Assembly (NCBI GenBank): GCA_026985055.1
Contig: JALSQZ010000013.1
Span: forward strand, 181,732-245,731
Length of the DNA stretch: 64,000 nt
Source: Sedimenticola sp.
GTDB taxonomy: Bacteria; Pseudomonadota; Gammaproteobacteria; Chromatiales; Chromatiaceae
Reading direction: 5' to 3'
In this document: positions 27,895 through 35,739 of the stretch, one piece after another
Position numbering within the stretch: position 1 is the first letter of the stretch
How the letters are laid out: every line of letters starts with the position of its first letter
The notes under the pieces: model-generated
The model's database searches: none
What the model was told of the DNA's origin: nothing
Seen by the model: only the letters and a program-made list of their open reading frames with translations
Program-made: the position numbers and the translations under genes

Positions 27895-29703
27895 ATGGGT
27901 TTTTCGTTTATCGCAGCTGGCAGCTTGCTGACAACAGAGGCCAGCAGCGCTTCTCCGGAACTGTCTGGTGAAGGTACATTGTTGTTTTCCCACAATAATT
28001 TCCTTCCCCAGACAAAGGCGGGAGGATTTGTAAAAGTGTTCCGCAGCGCCCTCGGTGAGTCCCCGGCTCCAGATCCCGATCAAAGTCGGTTTTTGCCCGG
28101 TTTGCCGCCTGCCGGCAAACTCTTGCCGGAATCCCGGGATGCCTCGGGAAATTCTGTCGATATGTCTGTTGATTTTTCGTTTCTGCTCCCTGACTCAGAT
28201 CAGTCTGACAGCATGCCAACGGATCCGGAAAACGGGGGGGCGGATTTGTTCGTGGCGGCTTTCGTCGAACCGGTATCTTCCTGGTCTGGTGGCAGCTTGA
28301 ACGAGATGCCGGACAACGCGGCTTTGGATGACGGGTTGCCCGGCGCCAGGTTGGTCGCAGAAGAATCCAGGGAGGAAGATTCACAATTGTTGCTGCCCAG
28401 TGCCTTTTCTGCTCGGAAAGCGGGGATGCAGCACATGCCGCGTCCGGTGATGGACAACACCGTTGGATCAGGCAGACCCGCATCGCCTGTGGCTCAGCGT
28501 GCTGTGGCGGAAATTCCTGCTTTTTCTGTCTCGGCGGAGCCGGGGAAAATCCCGGGTGCGGCTGTCCTTGCTGATTCAGGAGAATTGTCCAGGGTTGACA
28601 GACTTCTCTCCGGGTTTCCTCCAAGGGAAGATCCATCTCGGCTAACCGGTTCTGAAAAAACCGTGCTCCGCAGCGAATACACATCTTCCCCGGCAGCTTC
28701 GGATAAACTTCAGATCACTTCCCCGGCACCAGGAGCAGGCGCTGAAACTTCAGCACACCGCATCCAGAGTGGTTCTCATGAGGGAGGACGATTAAGACAT
28801 TTGCAAGAAGCCGGCCAGGCTGTGGGCGACGGAATTAACAGGTTGCCTCAAGCATCAGAATCCACGGGGAATGCGGTATCTGCGCCGCCGTTGTCCCGGC
28901 TTAATGTCTTGCCTTCCGCTACGGTGCCCCCGGCAATGGCCGATGCTGCCAAAGCCATGGCGTCTGGCGCTGAAGAAAAACCGCGAGGCAGAATCATCAC
29001 GGCACAAGGGGATGACATGTTCCCGCGCAACACATTCGGCGCCTCCCAATCAGCCTCCCAATCGGGCAAGGATGGCATGCTGGAGTCCTTGTTCCAGATC
29101 AAAGCAGCTGCGCCAGCCAGGGAAAATGCCGTGGAAGCTCCCGCGGTTTCCCTTGTCGCGGACGAGGGATCCAGGCCAACGCCCGCCGGGGGAAACGGGC
29201 AGTATTCCTTGAGCAGCGGTTCCACGGCAGGGATGGCTTCAGGGATTCCGGCGCAGCGCCAGGCGGAAATTCATGTTCCCTTGGGACACATGGCCTGGGA
29301 ACAGAGCCTGGCCCGTCAGGTCTTGCAGGCCGGGCAGGGACAGCTTCGTCAGTTGCACATCAAACTCAAGCCGTCCCATCTGGGTAGTCTGGATATCAGG
29401 CTGCAGCTGGATGGCGATTCGGCCAACATTGCTTTTTCCAGCCAGCATGCGCTGGTCAGGGAAGCCGTGGAAGCCAGCCTGCCCCGTCTTCGTGAGCAGT
29501 TTTCCGCCAGTGGGATGAACCTGGGTCAAGTGGAAGTAGGGGGCGAGGATGCGAGCAGAGGCCAGAGTCGGGATGGCCAGGGTGACGACACGCCATCCCG
29601 CTCTTTCTTTTCCGCAACTGGGGAGGAAGAGCAGAGCGGGGGTGGCATGTCGGGCCTTCCGCCGGATCCTGATGAAAACCAGTTGCTGGATTACTACGTT
29701 TAG
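27895..29703 (+). CDS. fliK: Flagellar hook-length control protein FliK
   Basis: FliK measures hook length and switches the export gate to late substrates. About 602 residues: a long, poorly conserved, Ser/Ala/Pro-rich ruler region, then the conserved hook-length domain (about 475-560) with LHIKLKPSHLGSLDIRLQLD and HALVREAVEASLPRLREQFS. The start is uncertain. The frame opens at 27760 inside repeat copy C with no ribosome site. ATG 27859 is another option. I prefer 27895 because GCGGGG lies 8 bases upstream. Confidence 0.82.
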   Translation: MGFSFIAAGSLLTTEASSASPELSGEGTLLFSHNNFLPQTKAGGFVKVFRSALGESPAPDPDQSRFLPGLPPAGKLLPESRDASGNSVDMSVDFSFLLPDSDQSDSMPTDPENGGADLFVAAFVEPVSSWSGGSLNEMPDNAALDDGLPGARLVAEESREEDSQLLLPSAFSARKAGMQHMPRPVMDNTVGSGRPASPVAQRAVAEIPAFSVSAEPGKIPGAAVLADSGELSRVDRLLSGFPPREDPSRLTGSEKTVLRSEYTSSPAASDKLQITSPAPGAGAETSAHRIQSGSHEGGRLRHLQEAGQAVGDGINRLPQASESTGNAVSAPPLSRLNVLPSATVPPAMADAAKAMASGAEEKPRGRIITAQGDDMFPRNTFGASQSASQSGKDGMLESLFQIKAAAPARENAVEAPAVSLVADEGSRPTPAGGNGQYSLSSGSTAGMASGIPAQRQAEIHVPLGHMAWEQSLARQVLQAGQGQLRQLHIKLKPSHLGSLDIRLQLDGDSANIAFSSQHALVREAVEASLPRLREQFSASGMNLGQVEVGGEDASRGQSRDGQGDDTPSRSFFSATGEEEQSGGGMSGLPPDPDENQLLDYYV

Positions 29704-29796
29704 CAGGCTGTTGAAAAACACAGTTTTTCGACAGCCTGTGAGCGGTATAGGGATATACCGCCATTTTCAGTGGCTGATCATGATTGAAAATGGCGG
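29704..29796. repeat. Interspersed repeat copy D and fliK 3 prime hairpin
   Basis: Immediately after the fliK stop, CAGGCTGTTGAAAAAC pairs with GTTTTTCGACAGCCTG (16 pairs, one G-U) around a 3-base loop. Then come GCGGTAT/ATACCGC (29742-29761) and CCATTTTCA...TGAAAATGG (29761-29793). The last two modules occur in the same order in copy E. The first hairpin may act as a terminator. Confidence 0.7.
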
Positions 29797-30088
29797 GAAT
29801 CAGACACTGCGAAAAACAAAACCGTCAAGGAACCGGCATCCGGATCGACAAATTTTCAACGCAAATCGGGCTTTGACAATTTTGTGCGGGAAATGAACCC
29901 CGGCTGCAATTTTGCCTGCAGTCAGGCAGGCAAGATTTACCTTCTTTTTTCGAATTGATTAATATTATTAATATCAATAATTTATAAGATTTTTATCGGA
30001 ATTACTTTCAGAGTTTTCCGTATTCTTTCTCGTCACTGGGGGAGATGTTTTTTTGTTGAAAAGGCATAACGGAAACAAATAACAGATC
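29797..30088. other. A+T-rich gene-free region before fliL
   Basis: No reading frame of note. Bases 29940-30060 are strongly A+T rich (for example TTAATATTATTAATATCAAT), which fits a bent upstream region for activator binding before the sigma-54 site. Confidence 0.5.
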
Positions 30089-30104
30089 TGGCATGACTCC
30101 TGCA
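30089..30104 (+). promoter_or_regulatory. Sigma-54 promoter of the fliL operon
   Basis: TGGCATG-N4-CTGCA with correct GG/GC spacing, 42 bases before the fliL ATG. Likely drives fliLMNOPQR-flhB. Confidence 0.75.
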
Positions 30105-30145
30105 TTCTGGTTTATGCAAACCGAATAAATCAGGAAGGACTGATC

Positions 30146-30697
30146 ATGGCGAAAAAAGAAGATCTGGATCTGGATGTCGACGGCGGCGGCAAGAAGTCTT
30201 CCAAAATGAAGCTCATCATTATTCTGCTCATGGGCGTGCTGCTTGTGGGAGGAGGCGGAGGTGCTGCCTGGTATTTTCTTATGATGAAGGGTGATATGGC
30301 TGCGGATGTGGCCATGGAAGCAGATGATGCCGAAGAGCCTGTGGTCAAAAAAAAGAAGAAAAAGAAAAAGAGCAACGAACCGCCCTTGTTTACCGGTCTG
30401 GATCCGGCATTCGTGGTGAGTTTCAAGGATCAGAGCCAGGCCCGTTTCATGCAGCTCAGTGTGGAACTCATGTCCCGTGACCCGGAAGTGATAGAGGCCA
30501 TAGACCAGTACAAGCCGATGCTGCGCAACAATCTGCTGCTGCTGTTCAGTTCCCAGAAATATGAAGATGTCATTACCCGTGAGGGCAAGGAAAAGCTGCT
30601 GGAACAGTCCCTGGAAGAAGTGAACAACACCCTCAGTGAAGAGGCCGGCATCGATGGCGTGGAAGCCGTCTATTTCACTGCATTCGTCGCCCAGTGA
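30146..30697 (+). CDS. fliL: Flagellar stator-associated protein FliL
   Basis: FliL is an inner-membrane protein around the stator. The 183-residue product has a short cytoplasmic tail, one membrane helix (22-46, with a GGGGG run) and a periplasmic stomatin-like domain (about 85-183). An acidic stretch is followed by eight consecutive lysines (30347-30370), an unusual feature in the periplasmic linker. Strong ribosome site AGGAAGGA. Overlaps fliM by GTGA. Confidence 0.92.
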   Translation: MAKKEDLDLDVDGGGKKSSKMKLIIILLMGVLLVGGGGGAAWYFLMMKGDMAADVAMEADDAEEPVVKKKKKKKKSNEPPLFTGLDPAFVVSFKDQSQARFMQLSVELMSRDPEVIEAIDQYKPMLRNNLLLLFSSQKYEDVITREGKEKLLEQSLEEVNNTLSEEAGIDGVEAVYFTAFVAQ

Positions 30698-31713
30698 CCG
30701 AAATGACTGCCGAGAGCGTACTTTCCCAGGATGAACTCGACGCCCTGCTGGTGGGGGTGGAGAAAGGTGAAGTCGAAGCGGGAACCGGTCTGCCTGCTGC
30801 CAATGGCGAGATCCTGCCCTTCGATTTCGATGACCAGGAATATCTGCCCCGCAACCAGCTGCCGGTGCTGGATACCATACATCAGCGTTTCGTTCGGCAT
30901 TTCACCATCAGTTTGTATCGCCTGCTCAAGCACACGCCGGTAATGGCTCTGGGAGAGCCCAGACTGGTGAAATATGCCGAATACCTGGACAGTCTGAACA
31001 TGCCTTCGAGCATCAATCTGATTCGTGCAGATTTCCTCGTGGGCAACATGCTGATGGTCATGGACGCACAGCTGTTGTTCATAGCAGTGGACAACTATTT
31101 TGGCGGAGATGGCCGCTTCCAGAGCGGCAGGGTCAGCGCCGAGTTTACCCCCACCGAACGACGTGTCATGCAGTTGATTCTGGATCTGGCCATGGATGAT
31201 CTGGGCAAGGCCTGGAGACCAGTGGCTCCGCTGGAGTTTTCCTTCGACAAACTGGAAACCAATCCCCATTTCGTGAATATCGCCACGCCGTCTGAGCTGG
31301 TGGTGGTAACCAGCATTGAAATCAACCTCGGCGGTGGTGGCGGCGTATTTGACCTGGCCATGCCGTTGAACATGCTGGAACCGTTGAGGGAGCGTCTGGA
31401 ACCTGGCATGCCAGCCTCGGAAGAACAGAAAGACGGATCCTGGTTGAAAGCCCTGCAGGCCGACCTTCTCAAGGTAAAAGTGGAGATGGACAGCGTTCTC
31501 GTAGAGCTGCCCATGACCCTGGGAGAGATTCTGCGTCTGCAGCCTGGGGATGTCATTCCCATGGATCTGGACGATTGTGTACATCTGCGTGCGGCGGGCG
31601 TTCCTGTAATTCAGGGATCGTTCGGCGTGGCCAATGGCAAAAACGCCATCAAGGTTCTGGAACCGCTGTCCCGTCTGGCGGTTACCGGAAAAGATTCAAT
31701 GAACAGGAGTTGA
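30694..31713 (+). CDS. fliM: Flagellar motor switch protein FliM
   Basis: FliM is the C-ring protein that binds phosphorylated CheY. The 339-residue product has the N-terminal CheY-binding peptide VLSQDELDALLVG (about 9-21), the CheC-like middle domain with GGDGRF and a C-terminal SpoA domain. The GTG at 30694 overlaps the fliL stop; an ATG at 30703 is equally possible. The intact CheY-binding peptide implies that chemotaxis genes exist elsewhere. Confidence 0.95.
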   Translation: MTEMTAESVLSQDELDALLVGVEKGEVEAGTGLPAANGEILPFDFDDQEYLPRNQLPVLDTIHQRFVRHFTISLYRLLKHTPVMALGEPRLVKYAEYLDSLNMPSSINLIRADFLVGNMLMVMDAQLLFIAVDNYFGGDGRFQSGRVSAEFTPTERRVMQLILDLAMDDLGKAWRPVAPLEFSFDKLETNPHFVNIATPSELVVVTSIEINLGGGGGVFDLAMPLNMLEPLRERLEPGMPASEEQKDGSWLKALQADLLKVKVEMDSVLVELPMTLGEILRLQPGDVIPMDLDDCVHLRAAGVPVIQGSFGVANGKNAIKVLEPLSRLAVTGKDSMNRS

Positions 31714-31715
31714 TC

Positions 31716-32183
31716 ATGAGTGAGCAAGCAGCCACAAATGTTACAGAAGCCGAGGCGCCACCGGAAATGGAAATGCCCCTGCAAGAGGAAACCGGCGGGG
31801 AAGCTTTGAACCCCAAATCTGTCACAGAGGATGAGCCGGAAGCTGTAGGTGAAATGGAGCCGCCAGAGTACCGGAATGTCGAATTTGAAAATCTCGAGAA
31901 TGATTCAGCGGAGAACGGCATGGAGCCCAACCTGGACGTCATTCTCAATATTCCCGTTACTCTATCCATGCAGATCGGGCGCACACAGATGACCATAGAA
32001 GAGCTCATGCGCCTCAACCGTGGTTCTGTGGTCAAACTCGATCGCATGGCTGGGGAACCCATGGATGTGCTGGTAAACGGCACCCTGATTGCCCACGGTG
32101 AAGTGGTCGTGGTCAACGACAAATTTGGCATTCGTCTTCTGGATGTCATAAGTCCTGCCGAACGGGTAAAGAAGCTGCGCTAG
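31716..32183 (+). CDS. fliN: Flagellar motor switch protein FliN
   Basis: FliN forms the base of the C ring. The 155-residue product has an acidic N-terminal extension (1-65), then the SpoA domain with [20 protein letters not shown] and [20 protein letters not shown]. The ATG at 31716 follows CAGGAG; the frame opens earlier inside fliM but has no start signal there. Confidence 0.95.
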   Translation: MSEQAATNVTEAEAPPEMEMPLQEETGGEALNPKSVTEDEPEAVGEMEPPEYRNVEFENLENDSAENGMEPNLDVILNIPVTLSMQIGRTQMTIEELMRLNRGSVVKLDRMAGEPMDVLVNGTLIAHGEVVVVNDKFGIRLLDVISPAERVKKLR

Positions 32184-32198
32184 CGCAGGAAGGGAAGC

Positions 32199-32639
32199 AT
32201 GGGGCTTTTTTCCACTATGCAGATTACAGCGGGCATTCCCGCCGGCAATGGCGCTGAAAAAGCGCCGCTTGCGGAGTTGGGGAGCACAGGCATGGATATG
32301 GGACAGCAGCTGGTGCAGGTGCTGGGCAGTCTTGGCGTGGTGCTGGCCCTGGTACTGCTTCTGGCCTGGCTGGCGCGGCGTTTGCTGGGGCGCAGCAGGG
32401 TCACGCAGAACCGTGAACTGCGCCTGCTGGGTGGTCTTTCCCTGGGAGCCAAGGAACGCATCGTTCTGGTTCAGGTGGGGCAGCAGCAGCTCTTGCTCGG
32501 CGTGGCGCCAGGCTGCCTGCAAACGCTGCATGTTTTACAGCAACCTCTGGAGGAGCAGGCAGGGGACGCTTCGCCATTTGCAGAACAGATATCCGGAGTT
32601 CTGCACAACAGCCCGGAGAAGAAGAATGCCCGGGACTGA
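32199..32639 (+). CDS. fliO: Flagellar export protein FliO
   Basis: FliO helps assemble the FliP ring of the export gate. The 146-residue product has one membrane helix (about 39-58) followed by a basic segment and the FliO block [20 protein letters not shown]. It lies 15 bases after fliN and overlaps the fliP start by 14 bases. Confidence 0.9.
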   Translation: MGLFSTMQITAGIPAGNGAEKAPLAELGSTGMDMGQQLVQVLGSLGVVLALVLLLAWLARRLLGRSRVTQNRELRLLGGLSLGAKERIVLVQVGQQQLLLGVAPGCLQTLHVLQQPLEEQAGDASPFAEQISGVLHNSPEKKNARD

Positions 32640-33429
32640 CTCGCGGCGTTCCCTGATTTCGCGCCGGCAATTGATTTCCGGCTGCAAGGGATTGTTTATG
32701 TTGTGCATCCTGGCCGGGAGCATGCTCCTTGTCCCTGTTGCATCCGCCCAGTCGGGGCTGGCTGCGGTAACTGTCACTCCTGGCGCTGGCGGCGCCCAGA
32801 CCTATTCCGTGAGCATCCAGATCCTGCTGCTCATGACGGTGCTCAGCCTGTTGCCTGCCGCGCTGATCATGATGACTTCCTTTACTCGCGTGATTATTGT
32901 TCTGGCCATTCTTCGTCAGGCTCTGGGTACGGCGCAGACACCTTCCAACCAGATACTCATCGGACTTTCCCTGTTTCTTTCCCTGTTCATCATGGCTCCG
33001 GTTTTTGAAACCGCTTATGACAACGGCCTGAAGCCGTATCTGGATGAACAGATGGAAGCAGAGCAGGCGCTGGAAAATGCGGCCGCGCCTTTCCGGCGAT
33101 TCATGCTCGATCAGACAAGGCAGGCCGATCTGCTCATGTTCACCCGTATTTCCGGGCGTGACAGCCTGCCTTCCCGGGATGAAGTGCCGTTTTCTCTGCT
33201 CCTGCCATCCTTCGTCACCAGTGAGCTCAAGACTGCGTTTCAGATCGGCTTTCTGATTTTTCTTCCTTTCCTGGTAATCGATCTGGTGGTTGCCAGCGTG
33301 CTCATGGCCATGGGCATGATGATGCTGTCGCCCATGATCATTTCCCTTCCGTTCAAACTCATGCTTTTTGTCCTGGTGGACGGCTGGTCCCTGATCATGG
33401 GGACATTGGCGTCGAGTTTCTACATGTGA
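32626..33429 (+). CDS. fliP: Flagellar export gate protein FliP
   Basis: FliP is the core of the export gate. The 267-residue product has a cleavable signal-like segment (about 23-43, ending VASAQS) and the family signatures [20 protein letters not shown] and [20 protein letters not shown]. The ATG at 32626 follows CGGAG and lies inside fliO; the long upstream frame is overlap with fliO. Confidence 0.95.
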   Translation: MPGTDSRRSLISRRQLISGCKGLFMLCILAGSMLLVPVASAQSGLAAVTVTPGAGGAQTYSVSIQILLLMTVLSLLPAALIMMTSFTRVIIVLAILRQALGTAQTPSNQILIGLSLFLSLFIMAPVFETAYDNGLKPYLDEQMEAEQALENAAAPFRRFMLDQTRQADLLMFTRISGRDSLPSRDEVPFSLLLPSFVTSELKTAFQIGFLIFLPFLVIDLVVASVLMAMGMMMLSPMIISLPFKLMLFVLVDGWSLIMGTLASSFYM

Positions 33430-33478
33430 CCGTGATGAAGTACAGATATCCGACAATGCAAGGAAAGAGGTGGAAGTC

Positions 33479-33754
33479 ATGACGCCGGAAACCATTCTTG
33501 GCGTGGGCCAGAATGCCCTGACCGTCACCATCATGCTGGCTGCACCACTGCTATTGTCTGCCCTCGCTATCGGCCTGCTCATCGGCGTATTGCAGGCCGC
33601 GACCCAGATTCAGGAAATGACCCTGAGTTTCATTCCCAAACTCATGGTGCTGGTGTTGGCGCTGGTTATCGCCGGCCCGTGGATGCTGGGACTGATAACG
33701 GATTTTACGATCCAGTTGTTTCATAGTATTCCGGAACTGGTTGGAGGCAGTTGA
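33479..33754 (+). CDS. fliQ: Flagellar export gate protein FliQ
   Basis: FliQ is a two-helix export gate subunit. The 91-residue product begins MTPETILGVGQNALTVTIML and has LLIGVLQAATQIQEMTLSFI, the family pattern. The ATG at 33479 follows GAGGTGG; a GTG at 33470 would add three residues. TGATG overlap with fliR. Confidence 0.95.
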   Translation: MTPETILGVGQNALTVTIMLAAPLLLSALAIGLLIGVLQAATQIQEMTLSFIPKLMVLVLALVIAGPWMLGLITDFTIQLFHSIPELVGGS

Positions 33755-34536
33755 TGGCCTTGTTGCAACTCAGTGGCGCTGAACTGATGAACGCGACCAA
33801 TGGTTTGCTTTGGCCCTTCATGCGCATTGGTGCCATGTTTATTTCCGCGCCCGTGTTTTCCGCATCCAGTCTGCCGGTGCGGGTGCGAATACTGCTGGCG
33901 GCGCTGACCGCGTGGGTGCTGCTCCCGGTTTTGCCCAATCCGCCTCAGGTTGAGCTGATCAGCGGAGAAGGTTTCCTGATTGGTTTTTATCAGGTTCTTG
34001 TGGGGCTGGCCATGGGCTTCATGCTGCAACTGGTATTCGCCGTGTTCATCATTGCCGGACAGAGCATTGCCATGGCCATGGGGCTGGGATTTGCTTCCGC
34101 CGTGGATCCGCAGAACGGGGTACAAGTGCCGGTTATCAGTCAGTTCCTGCTGATCATGGCGACGCTGTTGTTTCTTGCCCTGGATGGGCATCTGATCTTT
34201 CTCGAACTGATGGCGGAAAGTTTTCGCCTACTGCCTGTGGGCAATGTTCATCCGCCAGTCGAACAGATTCGGGCATTGGCGTATTGGGGGGGCTACATGT
34301 TTGCCGCGGGCCTGCTGGTGGCCTTGCCCGCGGTAGCCGGGCTGTTGCTCGTGAATATAGCATTTGGCGTTGCCTCCCGGGCGGCCCCACAGCTGAACAT
34401 CTTTGCCGTTGGCTTTCCGGTGATGATCATGGCGGGTTTCGCCCTGCTGGTGCTGATTGCGCCTTCATTTACCGACCATCTGTCCCGAGTGCTGATGGAT
34501 GCCATTGGCCTCATTCGGCGTCTGTTGGTCGCATAG
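33754..34536 (+). CDS. fliR: Flagellar export gate protein FliR
   Basis: FliR completes the export gate. The 260-residue product is strongly hydrophobic with about six membrane helices and the motif FMLQLVFAVFIIAGQSIAMA. ATG 33754 has GGAGG 6 bases upstream and overlaps the fliQ stop by one base. Confidence 0.94.
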   Translation: MALLQLSGAELMNATNGLLWPFMRIGAMFISAPVFSASSLPVRVRILLAALTAWVLLPVLPNPPQVELISGEGFLIGFYQVLVGLAMGFMLQLVFAVFIIAGQSIAMAMGLGFASAVDPQNGVQVPVISQFLLIMATLLFLALDGHLIFLELMAESFRLLPVGNVHPPVEQIRALAYWGGYMFAAGLLVALPAVAGLLLVNIAFGVASRAAPQLNIFAVGFPVMIMAGFALLVLIAPSFTDHLSRVLMDAIGLIRRLLVA

Positions 34537-34547
34537 GGGGATTGGGC

Positions 34548-35672
34548 ATGGCTGCTGACAACGCCGAAGAACGCACAGAAAAACCCACACCGAAACGATT
34601 GCGGGAAGCCTGGGAAAAAGGGCAGGTGGCCCGTTCCCGGGAGTTGAACAGTACTCTGGTGCTGATGATTTCAGCCCTGGGTTTGTGGGGGCTTGGTTAC
34701 CTGCTGGTTGGTGATCTGGCGGCCATCATGCGGGAAGGCCTGGTCATCGAACGTGCCATGAGCATGGATCCGGCTGCGCTGGTGCAGCAGTTTTCTTCCC
34801 TTGCGGGAAGGGCGTTATGGCTTCTTTCGCCACTGTTCGTTCTGCTTCTTCTCGGTGCCCTGGCCGGGCCGGCAAGCATGGGGGGCATGGTGTTCAGCAG
34901 CAAGGCGATTCGCTTCAAGTTCGAGAAAATCAATCCCATAAAAGGGCTGGCGCGCATCTTCTCCGCCAAGGGACTGATGGAGCTGGTCAAAACCCTGGCC
35001 AAGTTTCTACTCGTGGCCGTGACTGCGGTAATCCTGCTTTGGTCTTTGAAAAGCGAACTGCTGTTTCTTGGTCAGGAACCTTTGACCGTGGCTCTTGCAC
35101 ATGCGGGATCCTTGTTTGTGCGGGCATTCCTGCTGCTCAGTTCGGTACTGATCCTGGTTGCCCTCATGGATGTGCCATTTCAGATCTATCAGCACAAGAA
35201 ACAGTTGAAGATGTCTCTCAAGGAGATCAAGGACGAAAACAAGGAAACCGAGGGCCGGCCGGAAGTAAAGGGAAAGATTCGTGCGCTGCAGCGGGAAATG
35301 TCCCAGCGGCGCATGATGGAACGTGTTCCGGAGGCGGATGTGGTCATCACCAACCCCACACACTATGCGGTGGCCCTTGCATATGACCGGGAAAGCAGCG
35401 GCGCGCCCCGGGTGTTGGCCAAGGGTGCTGACCTGGTGGCCCTGCGCATACGCGAAATTGCTGCCGAGCACGGTATCGCGGTGGTTTCCGCTCCTCCTCT
35501 GGCGCGGGCGCTGTATGCCACCACGGAAATCGAGCAGGAGATTCCTGCGGAACTCTATGTTGCCGTGGCGCACATCCTTGCCTATGTGTACCAGCTCAAT
35601 GCCGCGCGGGCGCAGGGCGGACAGGAGCCTGACCCACCTGCGGATTTGCCTGTTCCGGAGGAATATCGGTAA
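34548..35672 (+). CDS. flhB: Flagellar export switch protein FlhB
   Basis: FlhB controls the change of export substrate. The 374-residue product starts MAADNAEERTEKPTPKRLRE, has four membrane helices (about 30-215), and the self-cleaving NPTH site at residues 269-272 (VVITNPTHYAVAL). The ATG at 34548 follows GGGGG. The open frame reaches back into fliR, which is not coding here. FliK, encoded upstream, acts on this protein. Confidence 0.96.
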   Translation: MAADNAEERTEKPTPKRLREAWEKGQVARSRELNSTLVLMISALGLWGLGYLLVGDLAAIMREGLVIERAMSMDPAALVQQFSSLAGRALWLLSPLFVLLLLGALAGPASMGGMVFSSKAIRFKFEKINPIKGLARIFSAKGLMELVKTLAKFLLVAVTAVILLWSLKSELLFLGQEPLTVALAHAGSLFVRAFLLLSSVLILVALMDVPFQIYQHKKQLKMSLKEIKDENKETEGRPEVKGKIRALQREMSQRRMMERVPEADVVITNPTHYAVALAYDRESSGAPRVLAKGADLVALRIREIAAEHGIAVVSAPPLARALYATTEIEQEIPAELYVAVAHILAYVYQLNAARAQGGQEPDPPADLPVPEEYR

Positions 35673-35739
35673 GCCGGCGAAATATCGTGCAGCCAGCCAT
35701 TTGATTTATACAACCATGGACAAGAAAAGGTAAACCGAC

